Assembly (NCBI GenBank): GCA_014529385.2
Contig: CM043949.1
Span: 144,229,242 to 144,293,241, forward strand
Origin: Adiantum capillus-veneris
Taxonomy: Eukaryota; Streptophyta; Polypodiopsida; Polypodiales; Pteridaceae
Length of the DNA: 64,000 nucleotides
Reading direction: 5' to 3'
The notes under the pieces are model-generated. The model saw only the letters and a program-made list of their open reading frames with translations. It did no database searches and was not told the DNA's origin. This document shows, in pieces, positions 1-12,418 of the stretch. The position numbers and the translations under genes are program-made. Each line of letters starts with the position of its first letter. Position 1 is the stretch's first letter.

Positions 1-3000
1 CCACCACCCTCTTCCTATTGGTACATGCTTAATCACCTCTTAAGCTAAAGGGCCCTTTTAAAGTTCATATTTTTCCTAATGGGATTCCCTTCACAGTTAT
101 CCCTTGGTAGTGATGGTATGGTCGCATTTGATTCATTGCCCTCAAAGAATTGTCCCAACTTATTAACAGGTATTTATACAACAGGGTTCTCATCTAGATT
201 GGGTTGTGGCTCTAAGTGTTCCTCCTCTATTGGCATCTCCCTAGCTCCATCCATCTGTGCAAATTGTGGTAGCCCAACTTTCAGTTCTCCATTGAGGAAA
301 TCTCAAAGAGCTAAGAATAGCTCGGGGTCTCCATATAGTTTGGACATGATGGTGGTTCTAACTTCTAAAGCCATGAAATCCATCAATTGGGATATATTTA
401 ACGGCACCTTTTGGGCTTCAGTCCCTTGACATGGGGAAGCTGGGATCTCCATTTATTCGATAGGGTCAGGTAGTCCCTCAATAAACATTCTGTCCAACAA
501 GAAGTGAGTATGCCCAATTTTCCATGACTTTAAGTCACTTTATTCTTGGATGACACTAGGTATGGCTAGGGGTCTATGGACTTTGTGAGGTTGTTGTTGC
601 GTAGCGAACACTATGTCTATAATCTAGATCTGGTGGTGGCTCTAGATCCCTTTGGGTATCTTCTACCAAAATCCTTAATTGCTTCACTCGCTCGATCTCC
701 TCTGTAGGGTTTGGGTAACTTCCTATCTTCTTCTTGGATCCTGGCCATTGTGGCTCATGACGATCTTCCTTGTTGGTTTCTTTCTTAATGGTCGTTTTGG
801 TCTCAATGGTTTCACCTCAATTAGAATCCTCTTCAGTTTCATTCATATATATGGGGTCATCACCAGTCCCTATGTTGGTCCTTGAACTGGGGTCTAACAT
901 CGGTGCTTTTTGTAGTCTCTTCCTTTGTGTTTTCTTCTTTTTCTAAGATTGGGCAATTGATTTCATGTCTCTTTCTTCAAGAATATAATTTTGTTTTTGG
1001 AGCATCGATCGTGTGAGTACATTTACGCGTACCACAGGTGTACTTTGTGACGGCTCCTCGGTAACCTCAATCAAGTTTAACGGTGTGATCTTTGGTGCAT
1101 TTGGATTATTTGGACATTGGGCAATCAAATGATCTATGAAACATCGGTTACACATGAGTATCGGCATTGTAGACATGCTCACTTGATTGGTTTGCATTAG
1201 TGTAGCATTCTTTTGTAGCCTAATATTCCACTCAGCTACAAGATGTGGACCTCCCCACTCATAGCACTGAAGAGGTGGTCTCTTGGCAGTGTAATTGGTA
1301 TTTTTGCCTCTTGCTGCAAGAACAGCTACTTGATAGATAGGTTTGACTTGTCCCCAATAGTCCTCCATGTAATATTGTGGAATTTCTTCAAGTGCATCAA
1401 TTCCATAGGAAATATTAGAGTCTATTTCTTCCTCACAGGCTTCCAAACCAACAATATATGACTCACAACCCACTTGATTCACAGAAGTGATTCTTGGATG
1501 TGGTGGTTGCGGTCCTAGCATTGGAGGTGGTAAGGGTGTTGTTTGAAGAACATTTTGGGCTCTAGGGACAATGTGTTATGACGTTTGTTCAAGAGGTGGG
1601 TCCGGCATCAATGCAGGCACTCGAGGTGTGTCTGCCCATGCTAAGGTTGGTCTATTGGCCATCACGTGCTTAAATACTATGCAATCGTTAGCTTGATGAC
1701 TATACCTCCCACAGGCAATGCAACTCCCATTGAATTTTACTCTAAATCTAGGGCATTCACTGGTACTATGCAAACCATAGCAAACTGAGCACCATTGTTT
1801 CTCCCTTCTTGGATACATATGGTTGTTTTGTGGAGCCCGATTGTCTCTAAGACTCTCTTGAATGGCCTTGGTGAGGTCTGCTAAAGTCACCTCATATATC
1901 TTTGGCTACTTAGCAATAGGCTTTAGGGTCATTTTCTGATGTCCCGATACTTGCGAGCTAGTAGATTTAAGCTCAACAGACACTCTTTCTCCTTGAATCA
2001 TTAAATTATCCTCCAATTGAATCACACTGGTGGTGAGTGTTTCCCAAGTGGTGATACCTCTAATGAATAGGCCATTGTAGACATCCTCATGTCGTAATCC
2101 CCTAATGAATCTATCAAGCAATTGCTTATTATTGAGTGCTTTTTGGGTTACAACAAGAATTAAAATGCTTCAAGCGAATAATAAAGTCTCCACCGACTCT
2201 CCTTCCTCTCGTTGGGCTTTCTGGAGCTGCGATGCTACACTCCAGAGCACTCCCTCTCGTATGTATTCTTTCAAGAACAGTCTCATAAGAGTAGGGTAAA
2301 TCGTTTTTTCTTCCACTCTTAGGGTTCTATGCCAATCCCCAGCCTTTCCACTTAAGGTTAGGCTTAAAGCATTACTCTTATGCAGGTCATTGTGTTCTCC
2401 TAGAGAATCGCATATTTGTTCAAACACTTCGGTATGCTTTCTCACATCCTTGTCTCCACTGAATTTTTGTGTGAGCTTGGCTATTTGTACTGCCTTACTT
2501 CTAGGCTCTCTATTAGGCGTGTTACACATATTCTTAGCAATAGATCGACCGATAGCTTAAGCAAATGTTGCCAAGTCACCTAACTGAGCAAGAACCATGG
2601 GTGAAGGCTCTCTTGAGACTACATGTGGAGTAGGTATTGGCATTAGTCTTGGCGCATAGGAAGCCCTTGGGTTCCAATTTTGGTACGGTGTTGTGCCATG
2701 TGGCGGCCCAAAGTTCATATGTGTGGCTCTAGGCATATCAGACATTGGATATGACATGCTAATGCTAGCTGGTATGGTCCCATTGAAATAAAAGCTTGAT
2801 GTTGTGGTTGTGGAGCATAAGTTGTTGAAACAATGGGAGGGGTAGGAGCTACATGAGTACGAGGACCCATAGGTGTATATGATTGGTACACACTTTTAGG
2901 TACTATTGTAGCCATTGAGCTACCATGTAGCGGTGATTTACTAACAAAGAGGTCCATGGCATGTTTCTTGGCATGCCCATCACTCGGGTAGGCATGGTAG

Positions 3001-4092
3001 CCATGGTGTCATCAAGGGAAAGATGAGCTAGACTTGGGAAAGTAAAGCTATCACTTGTGGGCTCAGATTGCACTAAGACTCCTGGCAAAACAGCATATGG
3101 AGGATCCATCGGACTTACCGAGGGAGTCTCCATTTGCGATAAGGTTGGTTGTTTAGCTTTCCTTGTATCCAAGAATCTCATGAGACCCGTTGAAGGCATG
3201 TAGATCCCCTTGTTCTGTCTCTCTAGCTCAATAACCCTATGGATGAACTCACAAACTCTTTGTTGTTAATCCTCTACACTAGTAGCACCCGTTGTGGATT
3301 GTAGGACATCTAACCAACCCATGTGATAGGTGTGACCGGTGTATAGGTCGGTTAGAGTTTTCGTTTGTAGTTCATACTCTTAGTACTCATTTAGGAACGC
3401 TCCATCTAGGATTGAGGTGCTAGGGGTGTCCTTGAACTAGATGCAATGTAGCTCTCTATGGGTTGACCCTTAGTGGTTGCTAATTCAGGAGCACTAGATT
3501 GCTCACCTAGCATGGATGTTGACATAGGGACTTTCGTTTTTAACTCTCTCCTTTGCTCTACCCTACGTAATCTTGATTTCCTTTTCCCTAGCCACAACGA
3601 TATACGACTCAACCTCTTGCACTTCGGCAATGCTTCTACCATCAGGTAATATAGCCTTGGAGGGGAATAGCTTTGAAGAGTCAGCGGGTGCAGTGAATGG
3701 AGTATTCATGTGCACAGGAGCATGGGTTCTACGTTGGTCTTGAATGGAAAATTTACTTCCCCACCCCCGTCATTCACATCGTTAGCTCCATGTTCGGAGC
3801 GAGTGGCTCTACTAAAGGTTTCCTTCAAGAGGCTAAGCACACTCGGCCTAGACCGTGGGCCCATGGCATGCATGTCTTGGCTTGAGATATTGGGATTACA
3901 CATTGGGTAACCCTCCATGACGTCGTAGTCAGAGGAAGAGTCACTAGACGCAATATGCTGGTCCTTAGTGGTACTGCCTTGGGCTCCCGCCGAGGGCCTA
4001 GATCCTAAGGTAGAGGAATAATGAGTGCTCACGTAAATGGAGACACTCTCGATGTGCTCGTCCTCTAGCGCATGACCAGAGTGTAGGTACAT
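1..4092 (-). pseudogene. Ty3/gypsy-type gag remnant, broken
   Basis: Read leftward, this is a decayed retrotransposon Gag region split over about eight open segments. The segment at 2170-2529 has the Gag capsid-like pattern (SGKAGDWHRTL, FLKEYIREGVLW). The segment at 1576-1890 carries zinc knuckles: a canonical CX2CX4HX4C (CIACGRYSHQANDC) and a near-canonical CX2CX3HX4C (CSVCYGLHSTSEC). A third CX2CX3HX4C lies in 943-1521 (CNRCFIDHLIAQC). The N-terminal part (3706-4092, 3406-3642, 2557-3199) is Ser/Pro/Met-rich. Below 940 the minus strand is an acidic, Lys/Glu-rich linker with stops. No protease, reverse transcriptase or integrase motif is visible before the window edge. Gag would package element RNA in cytoplasmic particles. 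It is certainly non-functional as read; the gypsy assignment leans on the primer site upstream. Confidence 0.75.
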
Positions 4093-4407
4093 GTGACCTC
4101 AACACTCTAGAGGTGTTAATGAGTGTGTGTGAAGGCCACTCACCTAGATTTTTAGGTGTTTACAACCCAATTTTTTGTATTTTTGGTCTTTTTTTTAGTC
4201 GAGCCACGAAATATGACATGCGATAGCTCAAAACAAGCATCTTGGCTAGGGGGACGTGTCGTGCTTTATAGCCCCCGATTCGGTTATGTACAACCCCAAA
4301 ATCCTAAAAATAGTCTTTTCCTAGTCGAAGAGAAGGCTAAAATTAGTAAGTCCAAAGGGTGAGTGTGAAGGGGATGGTGGAGGACTTGAGGAACTTGTCC
4401 CACATTC

Positions 4408-4706
4408 TTGGTCTTGGTCCTAGTCCTAGTGGTCCTAGTCCTAGTCCTCGACCTGGTCCTGGTCCTCAACCTTGATCCTAGACTTGGTCCTAGACCTTGT
4501 CCTCGATCTAGTCCTAGACCTGGTCCTCAACCTGTGGTCCTAGACTTGGTCCTGGTCCTAGTCCTGGTCCTAGTCCTAGTCCTAGTCCTGGTCCTAGTCC
4601 TAGTCCTCGACCTTTGTCCTAGACCTAGTCCTAGACCTGGTCCTCAATCTGTGGTTCTAGACCTAGTCTTCGACCTAGTCCTCAACCCGTGGTCCTAGAC
4701 CTGGTC
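4408..4706. repeat. GGTCCTAGTCCT-like minisatellite
   Basis: About 300 bases are built from 6-base words of the type GGTCCT, AGTCCT and GACCTA in imperfect tandem order. Because the words are 6 or 12 bases, all frames stay open and give artefactual Leu-Val or Arg-Thr proteins. A shorter block of the same words sits at 5001-5090, so the array was probably split by about 300 bases of other sequence. Confidence 0.9.
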
Positions 4707-5000
4707 CTCTTATAATGAGTTTTTGTTTCTTTTTTAAAAAGAATTTCTTTTTGGTGTCAGATATTCCGAGTTTTTTTTAAATTATTTTATTAAAAAAAAT
4801 CAGTGGATAATTTTGCGTGTGGGAGCCTAGCTCACGCGCGCACACTGCAGCTCTGTGTGGCTTTGTCTAACCTCCTTACAACTAACACAGCTAATTAACA
4901 CTAATTACCTCCGCTAACACACTGTCTAACACAGTAAGCTACACAATGTCTACACTTCCTAACACATCAACAATGCTCACTCACAGAGCACCCAGTCTAT

Positions 5001-5090
5001 GGACATGGACCTGGTCCTGGTACTAGTCCTAGTCCTGGACCTGGTCCTCAACCTGGTCCTAGACCTAGTCCTTGACCTACCTAGTCCTAA
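5001..5090. repeat. Second block of the GGTCCTAGTCCT-like minisatellite
   Basis: The same CTGGTCCT, TAGTCCT and GACCTAGTCC words recur here inside the element leader, separate from the main block. Confidence 0.85.
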
Positions 5091-5364
5091 CCCAGAAACA
5101 CTCACAGAGTACTCAATCTACTAACCGTCTAATGCACGTTACTGCTTTACACTAACTAACAGATCGGCTAACACTTGCCATTACAAATCTAACAAATCTA
5201 GCAAAAACAAGTACACTACAGCACTTAATAGAGCTTACAAAAACTACTAAAACTGCCCATTGCACCCACTTACCAATTCTCACACAACTCAGTAAAAAAC
5301 CACAAAACAGATGTGAAGGCTTCCTAAGGTAGCACTGAGTGCTCCTCAACCTTAGGGAAAGGAA

Positions 5365-5384
5365 GTTCCCCGGCAACGGTGCCA
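5365..5384 (-). promoter_or_regulatory. Primer-binding site of the gypsy element
   Basis: The minus strand reads TGGCACCGTTGCCGGGGAAC. This is one base from the TGGCGCCGTTGCCGGGGAAC primer site known from plant Tat/Athila-type gypsy elements, which is complementary to the 3' end of tRNA-Asp. It lies three bases inside the inferred LTR edge. It fixes the leftward orientation and the boundary between LTR and internal region. Confidence 0.85.
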
Positions 5385-5387
5385 AAA

Positions 5388-5940
5388 TGTACACTTTGTC
5401 GTACGTGTCGAAGGCTGGGGACTCGCATGTGCACTGTGTGCGAGCCTCAAAAGGCTGCAAACACACAACTAGAAAATCCTAGCAAGCTCAAAGGGGCAGG
5501 GGTGTGTCCCTCACCCCTCAATGCTTCCGTCGTGAAGGATCCTGTGTTGTGAAAAAAGAGCCGCCGTCGATGCCGTGCTCAACCGCCTTGTTGCCACAAT
5601 GCTCAATCACACACACACACACACTCCCTCTCTCTCAAGCATACACACACACACACACACCTGTGAGCACACGAAGGAGAAGGAGACAGAGATGGAGCAA
5701 GAGCACTTCTTAGCTTACACCTCTTAGAATGAGGATTTTTAGGTCAAATGGACCTTTTATAAGAGTTTGGCCCGTTCACACATGGACGCCCACAATGGTC
5801 GATTGTTGCACAACTACTGTAAAAATAAGGTAAGTGGTGCACCTCTCATCGATGATCACCTACACACCTATTGGACCGACAAGCCCGGTCCCTGACTCTA
5901 CCAAATAAATAATACGGCATATGTCGTAGGTGATAGGGTG
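5388..5940 (-). repeat. 5' LTR of the gypsy element, outer edge unresolved
   Basis: On the plus strand the LTR begins TGTACACTTTG just beyond the primer site, so on the minus strand it ends in CA. A minus-strand TATA box (TATAAAAGG, 5756-5764) fits a U3 promoter reading left. Two (CA)n runs lie at about 5608-5660. The partner LTR is outside the window, so the right edge near 5940 is an estimate. Confidence 0.55.
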
Positions 5941-6370
5941 TCCATGAGGGTTAACAAATACCTTCCAATGTTCTATGTAAGGCTTGTACTAGGTGAGGCT
6001 CTTACTATCCTACTTGCTTCGATTGATAACATAGAAGGACTCCAAAACCTTCTTTTGTTGCTCTATTTTCTCTAGGGAATGATGCTTGAGACTCAAGTCT
6101 AAGAAAACATTTTGTGTTTGTTTCTAGTGATGTGCTTTTCATTCATTTAGTATTAGGTGAGGCTAGGAAATGGAAAAAGAGTGAGCATTCAAGTTGTGGC
6201 GGATGGTGGTTGTAGGGAGGCTCTATCATTGTTGAGATTGCTCCCATCCACTTATGAGTAAATTATAAAAAGAAAATTTTTGGAACAATGAAGATTTCTT
6301 TTTAGGTATATAATGATATCTCTCTTCTTTATGGCTTTGGGGAACATCCTTCATTGGGTAGACATGTTGA
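5941..6370. other. No gene recognised
   Basis: This is moderately AT-rich sequence with stops in every frame. I see no clear repeat or motif. It may be the 5' continuation of the LINE fragment that follows, but I could not align it to the better LINE copy downstream. Confidence 0.4.
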
Positions 6371-7522
6371 ACTTTGGTCTAGCCTGAGACTAGGTGGCGC
6401 AACAAGCAAGCCGGTACATAAGTGTAACAGAGCAATGAAGGCACTGGAATGGGGAGAGAGCCAAACATTTTTGAAACTCCATCACACATAGGTCCCTTGG
6501 CTATCTAAAGCAGGTAAAAAACTATTGAACCCTTTTTGAAGGAAAATGTCTAGAAAGGTGAATAACAAAGGAGTCCAATGAGTGAACCATTTTTGGGACA
6601 ACAACAGTAAGAGCTAGAAAGAAATAGACCAACTAGCTACCTAATTTCAACTCAATGGCACTAAAATACTGTTGATCAACAAAGTTGTAGAAGGGTTGCA
6701 CAATCTCTTGATGCCTCTCTGTGGATCCAATTTTGATGGAAATCTTGGCGATGGCCCAAGAGCAACCATTTTTATACAAAGCAAACCAAGGGCATCTACG
6801 ACACTCTGATGTTCAATACTGATTGGTTTGCCTCCCTTAACAAGTAGTGGGGTAAATAATGGTCGAAACCTACTTGGGTGGTAGTAGCAAATAACATCTA
6901 GAACCCACTGTGGCCTTTGACAATGCATATCTTTCTGTGGAAGGTGTTATGGAGGGCCTTGCTGACAGGCATCAAAATCCAAGATCGAGGTATCGGCTTA
7001 GATAGGTGCTTGGGGTGCAAAATGGAAAGGAAGGACCTCTCCCACTTATTCAAGGAGTGACCAGTGATTAGAGGCCTAGCAGGAAAGATATGTAAATGGA
7101 TTCGAAGGACTTGGAAGATAGGGTTCTTTTAGAACGATTTGTTTTTATGTGGGAAGGGATGAAAAGCCAAGCACTTCTAATATGTATATAAATTGTAAGA
7201 TGCTACTTCTTTCAAGAAATTTGGAAGGACAGGAACCAATGAGTGTTTGAAAACGACCTCTTTGTAGTTTATGTCATAGAGATTATCCAAGGGAAATGAT
7301 AATTACAATTAGAAAAAGGAACAATTTGGATGAGTGAAATTGGGCAACTCTCGCCATCATGACCTCTTATGGGGGAGTAAGGTCTCATGGGTAATGTTTC
7401 ACCTTTGGCTAAGGCCATGTAACTTGGTGTAACCAATGGTCCCTCAAGGTTTGGCAGAAGCTTGAGGTTTCTTTTTGATACATCCACTCGCTTTTGTGAG
7501 TTTGGCCCCAAATAAAAAAAAT
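6371..7522 (+). pseudogene. LINE 3' fragment, C-terminal reverse transcriptase region
   Basis: The sequence parallels the better LINE at 15960-18788. Shared stretches include the region encoding RATRVLEWG-like and WLSKA-like residues and the same downstream order of short motifs. Stops and frameshifts break it throughout. A zf-RVT-like stretch is expected near 7010-7090 (CLGCKMERKDLSHLF-like). The 3' end has the same CCTCAAG...CTTGAGG inverted pair (7442-7467) as the other copy, followed by a short A-run at about 7515-7522. It is a 5'-truncated, dead L1-type insertion. Confidence 0.75.
7442..7467 (+). repeat. LINE 3' hairpin
   Basis: CCTCAAG pairs with CTTGAGG across a loop of about 12 bases, just upstream of the LINE A-run. 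The same hairpin is found at 18690-18715. In some LINEs a 3' hairpin is the recognition site for the reverse transcriptase; that role here is inferred. Confidence 0.7.
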
Positions 7523-7535
7523 ACATGCTGATGAA

Positions 7536-8175
7536 CTTTAGCAAGTAAGCCCTTCTTACTAGCTTTGGGAAAAAAATCCTTGTTATTGGATTTTATGTCT
7601 AATACCTCTATTATTAACCTTTCTAGCAACTTCCTCCAAAATGGGGTCAAAAGGATGCCTTCGGCTTTGGAGAGCCAAGGGAACCATTGAGATATAGAGT
7701 TGTGGAAGTACCTTGAAAGCTCTCCCCATTCCAAATACTTTGTTGCTCTATTGCATTTCCAAGTAAGTTCGCCTATCATACCCCCAAGTTTTATGATGGC
7801 CCATTGCGGGGCCAAAAGCTTGTCTTGCATCTCGAGCCCTTTTCGTTGGCCGCCTTACAATCGTATTCCAAATTTGTTCATCATATCCTTGGCCATAATA
7901 GCCCAAGCCTAGTCTTGCTTAGCAAGGTCTAACACAAACATGGCACATTGAGCATGTGCGTGAGTGCTAGGGTTAAGGATCCCAAGCTTGCCTTGCTCCC
8001 TAGGTCTTGCAACCATCTCCCATTTCGCCCACTGCCAAGATGCTGCGTCTTTAGTGTTGTTCTTCCATAAAAATCTCTTTTTAGGCTTCAAGAACTCTTT
8101 CCAATTGCATTTAGCTAGCTTAAGTAGTGGACCATTGAAGGCTATATAGGCAGCATTCTTACTACGTTTCCCCCT
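7536..8175 (-). pseudogene. LINE fragment, opposite orientation
   Basis: The minus strand encodes the LINE region from KLAKCNWKEFLKPKKRFLW through WQWAKWEMVARP and on to DKLLAPQW, NRATKYLEWG and FPWLSKA. The plus-strand LINE at 17455-17930 encodes matching KIAKCNWKQVLKHVKKFLW, WQWAK, DKLLAPRW and SPWLSKA. The reading frame is broken at about 7840-7910 and near 8100. Its 3' side abuts the tail of the plus-strand LINE fragment, so the two related fragments point at each other. Confidence 0.75.
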
Positions 8176-8718
8176 AGTTCATGAAGCATACGAGAATCAA
8201 TATTATTTGAAGAGGCAAGAGGTTTCCATATGTTGAAATCTTTCTAAAAAAAGTGTGTTATAAAATGGAAAAGATTGCAAAAGTGACAAAATGGAAAAGC
8301 TTTCAAATGGATGCAAAATAGTGGATAGCGGATCAATATGGAAGACGCTAGTTTAGACTATTGAGGCATCGAGAATGCATTTAAAAAACCTACGCACATC
8401 ATTTGCAGCAGAAAACGTGCAAAAAAGAGAGAGAAAATATTGATAGCCTGGTCTAATTTGTAGGTGTTTAACCATTATACCCTTTGCCAATGACAAAAGT
8501 TAATTGTTTGTTATTAATTTGATCTCTGATATTTATGACGTGATTAAGTTCAAAACAGATGATAGCCAAAAAAAAAAGGCAACTCTGCCAATAAATGTGC
8601 ATGAACGTAGCCAAATATATCCGTTTTTGTGTCGCATGCCACTAGATTTTATAAAAAAGGAATCTCTAAAATAAGCAAGCAAAATTCTTACCTACAAATT
8701 AGAAGCAATTGGTAGTAC

Positions 8719-8721
<3 letters not shown>
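8176..8721. other. No gene recognised
   Basis: AT-rich sequence with many stops and no convincing motif on either strand. Confidence 0.5.
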
Positions 8722-8756
<35 letters not shown>

Positions 8757-8768
8757 TGAGAGAGAGAG

Positions 8769-8820
<52 letters not shown>
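8722..8820. repeat. (GT)n(GA)n compound microsatellite
   Basis: About 30 bases of GT repeats are followed by about 65 bases of GA repeats. The same compound tract precedes the second copy of the same element at 12355-12416. It therefore looks like the 3' tail of the minus-strand non-LTR element rather than an independent locus. Confidence 0.95.
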
Positions 8821-8822
<2 letters not shown>

Positions 8823-9337
8823 GATAGTAAACATCCCTCTAGAATAGAATCATATGATAGGACAAGACTTTGACTTTGACTTTGACATTTGACCATCTTT
8901 CATAGTACGAATACAAAGAAATTTTTCTTGGTATGATATTTTTCACTATTGGGAGACTCCTAGCTGATGAAGGAAAGAGCCTACACTTGCCATCATCAAA
9001 GAAACAGCAAGCCCATCAGTACTTGGTGTTTACTTCGGAAGACAAGTGTCAACAACTCACTCCCCTTATTATTGGTGTCTACAGACCTTGCTTTTATGCG
9101 TCTTTTGAAGTGTTTTTCTTGCTTCTCATGCAATTGTAGGAGGTCGATGTGAGGTGTTTTGATATATCTTTATCATGTACTCCACAACCCTTGTCATGTC
9201 CATGGCCTCAATTGAAAGAGATCTAGACTCAAGAAGTAGGATCATATATGGTGTTTGTGTCTTAATTTGGAGAAAGTTTGTAAGAAAACGCTATTGGACA
9301 TTCTCAAACTCTTTCAAAGTAGACTTTGAGATGCACC

Positions 9338-9370
<33 letters not shown>

Positions 9371-9500
9371 CCCACACACACACACACACACACTCCATAA
9401 AGATGAATCGGTGTCACCAATGTGTCAAAAATGTATTTCTTAAGAACCCAACATGTGATGTTTCCTGCATTACACATGCTCTCAAATGCATATTACTCTC
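8821..9500 (-). pseudogene. Non-LTR reverse transcriptase, C-terminal part, copy 1
   Basis: This stretch is nearly the same as 12417-13060. On the minus strand it encodes the region after the reverse transcriptase core, the counterpart of LYGV followed by RVVEYMIK and PSHRLPT in copy 2. A run of 30 C (9339-9368) and a (CA)n tract (9373-9392) interrupt the coding sequence. Similarity to copy 2 stops near 9500, before the reverse transcriptase core, so this copy is 5'-truncated. It has stops and is not functional. Confidence 0.7.
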
Positions 9501-12181
9501 ACTCACATGGAATGAAAAATTGTTTAATGTAGAACCTCCTATCTTCGAGTATTACTATTGATGTCATCCACTTAGAGGATATACAGTCCTTAGAGAAAAA
9601 CCTCCACCAATCATACGAAGAGAAGGATCCAGTTGTTACCTGCATCCATACAAAAGCATTCGGTTAGAACTGATTATGCTTGTGTGTATTGCAGGCGTCA
9701 GAATTGAGTCCAATTGCTATCTAGGTCACACGTGCAAAATTAGTTTGCAGTTTAACCTACAAACTATCATATGTTGCATAAACACCAAAACCAAAAATTA
9801 GGCGTTTTATTTTTTTAAAAAAAATGGACAACATTTTGTTTGTATTTTGAAGAATTTGTTAAAAAAAAACCAACAATTGCCATCCCTTTTGAGACCCTCA
9901 CATGAGGTTTAAGGCGTTCAAACTATGTGGAAAACTTTAGGTAATCAAGCAATCATAGGAAAACGACATTATCATTTAGTTTATCCAATGCCCTTCATTA
10001 TACCAAAAAAGTTTAAACATAACGTATAAATCTAAATCAACCATCAAGTAAGACTTCTCAATACAATCTAAGTGTGTTTCTTTTCTTCTAAAAGACATTA
10101 TTTTTAAGAAATCAACCATCAAGTAAGACTTCTCAATACAATCTAAGCGTGTTTCTTTTCTTCTAAAAGACATTATTTTCAAGAAATCAATCAGATCTAA
10201 GAATTTTTAGATATCATTTTGCGGCAAATAGAGTCCAAAAAACCTTATGAACTCCACCATCCTTGAGGCCCTCAATGTGAATATATCATTCCTTAGCAAC
10301 ATCAATTCGTTATTAACTGAGTATCAATTTGAATATTTACTCAAAATTTTTTAATAACTCTTGTTACTTACGAACCAAAACCAATTTCAAGTGTCAATCA
10401 CAAAGGGGGCAGTGTTAACCCATAAAAAGTTATTTTGTAGTAGTAAGTATGGCATAACCTCATTGGCAAGGCCAGTGTATATTCTGTGTTTCCATGTTCG
10501 TGATCGACAAATTCAAGTTTGTTAAGTAATGGGTAACATAACCTTTACGAATCCCAAAAGCATTCTTAACCAAGGGAATCTTACCTTCCAATAGTGCTCA
10601 TATATAATATAAGCAGACCATCAGTTGGTCCCGAAATAGCTAATAACACCACAAGTGGAGTGAGAAGTGCTTGCTTTCTACATGACCATTACCAAACAAA
10701 TCACAATATCAGACACCGGTATCATTTCATGATTATTTGGATATTTATTCAAAAAGCCAAGTTCAACAATATCTCAGAACTACGACTCAAAAGTTTAAAT
10801 TTTACCAAATGTATCTAGTCAAATGACAGTCTTTATGAAAATCAAAACATAATGATATTTCGTGACCAATTATAAAGGTGTAAATGCACCTACCTGATAT
10901 GTATCCCAATGTGATCATCAAGATCATTTGCTGTCGAATTCCAGATGCGAGCTGCAACGAGAGGCTTTGCAAAAATTTTGTATGTACTCTACTCCTTCAT
11001 ATTAATGTTGCATGTGTGTGTGCGCGCGCGCGCGCACATGCATGAGCTTGTGTGCATGTCTGAGTCCGTGTTTTTATATGTGAGCAAAAGGGTGTGTATA
11101 TGCTACAGACGTTCTTGTCGGTGTGTATGTTCAGAAATGAGTAGAGGTCCGAGACAAAACCAATCCAAAGATAGGTTGCCAAGGTCAACCTGCTTGCAAA
11201 AAACCGCCAGGATCAATAAGGATAAGGCAACCAACAAGGTGTGTGTGTGTGTGTGTTGAATACCACCCCTGAACAATGAAAGAGAAGACCTCTTTGGTGA
11301 GTGTATAGGGAACTAAGCAAGGACTTAGGGTATCAAAACAAACACAGAACTATAGAGAGCACCCTAACCAGGTCAATCAAAGGGGAGACCTTATATGGGC
11401 AAGCAGAAAGTGACCTAACCAAGCCAAGCAAGAAGAATATTGTGTACTATTCTAACCAGCTTAGAAAATGAAGCCAGTATTGTGATGCAGTCAAAACCAC
11501 ACAAAACAAGAGTGTGCACGCAATTACGGCAAGGTTGTGTGTGTGTGTGCATTCATATGTGCAGAATGAACGAGCAAATAGGGAAAACGTCTATATAAGA
11601 AGCAAGAAATAACCTTGTTCGATGCATTGATAAGTAAGAACATGGGTAATGCTCATTTATTGAACATGCCCCATTTTTTCTTATTTGGGCAGGGTTCAAT
11701 GAAGTCATTTCATGTGGTAAGCCAGGATACGATCTATGTAGCACATGCAGAGATTAATTTATTCAAGGTTTTTAGATCGAGCAATGCCAAATGGTTGAGA
11801 TACCAACATACTTAGAAGTGAGAAAACTATTATCAATATCTTGCCTACATCGGAGTGGGGAACATCCTTCCCCTTATAGGGTCCATATATGCATTGAATG
11901 GCAAGTTACAAGTATCATATTAGTAAAGGTACTCGTGTTTGCTTTATAACAGATAACGTTCCAACATGAGCAAAGAGATTATTTGAAACACTTACTATTG
12001 CAATTGTCAGGGTTTCAAAGATATGTTAGTTTTAATGTGTGTGTGTGTGTGTGCATGCACACGCGCTTGTGCATGTGAATCTACGTACATACGCGCACAT
12101 GAAACCCCAATAATTCCTATCATAGAGAAGGTTGTCAGCCTCTCATCAATCATATGAAAATTAATGATCCTTCTAAAGGGT
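9501..12181. other. Gene-free spacer with simple repeats
   Basis: No protein family is recognisable in 2.7 kb. It holds a 75-bp tandem duplication (10034-10187) and several short GT or GC-GT tracts (about 11018-11036, 11239-11256, 11534-11550, 12036-12054). The short ORFs here look like chance ORFs or microsatellite reads. Confidence 0.55.
10034..10187. repeat. 75-bp tandem duplication
   Basis: Two head-to-tail copies start at AAATCAACCATCAAG (10034) and 75 bases later (10109), with only a few differences. The repeat contains a stretch ending in CTTCTAAAAGACATTATTTT. I see no coding potential. Confidence 0.9.
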
Positions 12182-12182
12182 G

Positions 12183-12247
12183 TAAGAATAGATACAATGG
12201 ACAACCATGTGAGTGAGTAAGGTATCTATACTTGAGAGCCGTATTAC

Positions 12248-12292
<45 letters not shown>

Positions 12293-12349
12293 ATAGATAC
12301 AGTGGACAACCATGTGAGTGAGTAAGGTATCTATACCTGAGAGCCGTAT

Positions 12350-12416
<67 letters not shown>
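12183..12416. repeat. Tandem 105-bp unit plus GT/GA microsatellites
   Basis: A unit beginning TAAGAATAGATACA and running through AGAGCCGTATTACT into a GT tract occurs twice head to tail (12183 and 12288). The second copy ends in GT then GA repeats up to 12416. The duplication probably arose by unequal exchange or slippage at the GT tract. Confidence 0.9.

Positions 12417-12418
<2 letters not shown>

Larger units (their letters stand above)
4093..5364 (-). other. Untranslated leader of the gypsy element
   Basis: This stretch lies between the primer-binding site and the first Gag codons of the leftward element. It holds no gene. It contains two blocks of a GGTCCTAGTCCT-like minisatellite and an AT-rich spacer near 4720-4800. 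The long Leu-Val ORFs seen here are only the repeat read as protein. Confidence 0.55.

Noticed and set aside
4408-4698. Leu-Val-rich 96-residue ORF on the plus strand
   Set aside because: It is a direct read of the GGTCCTAGTCCT minisatellite; all frames are open because the unit is a multiple of three.
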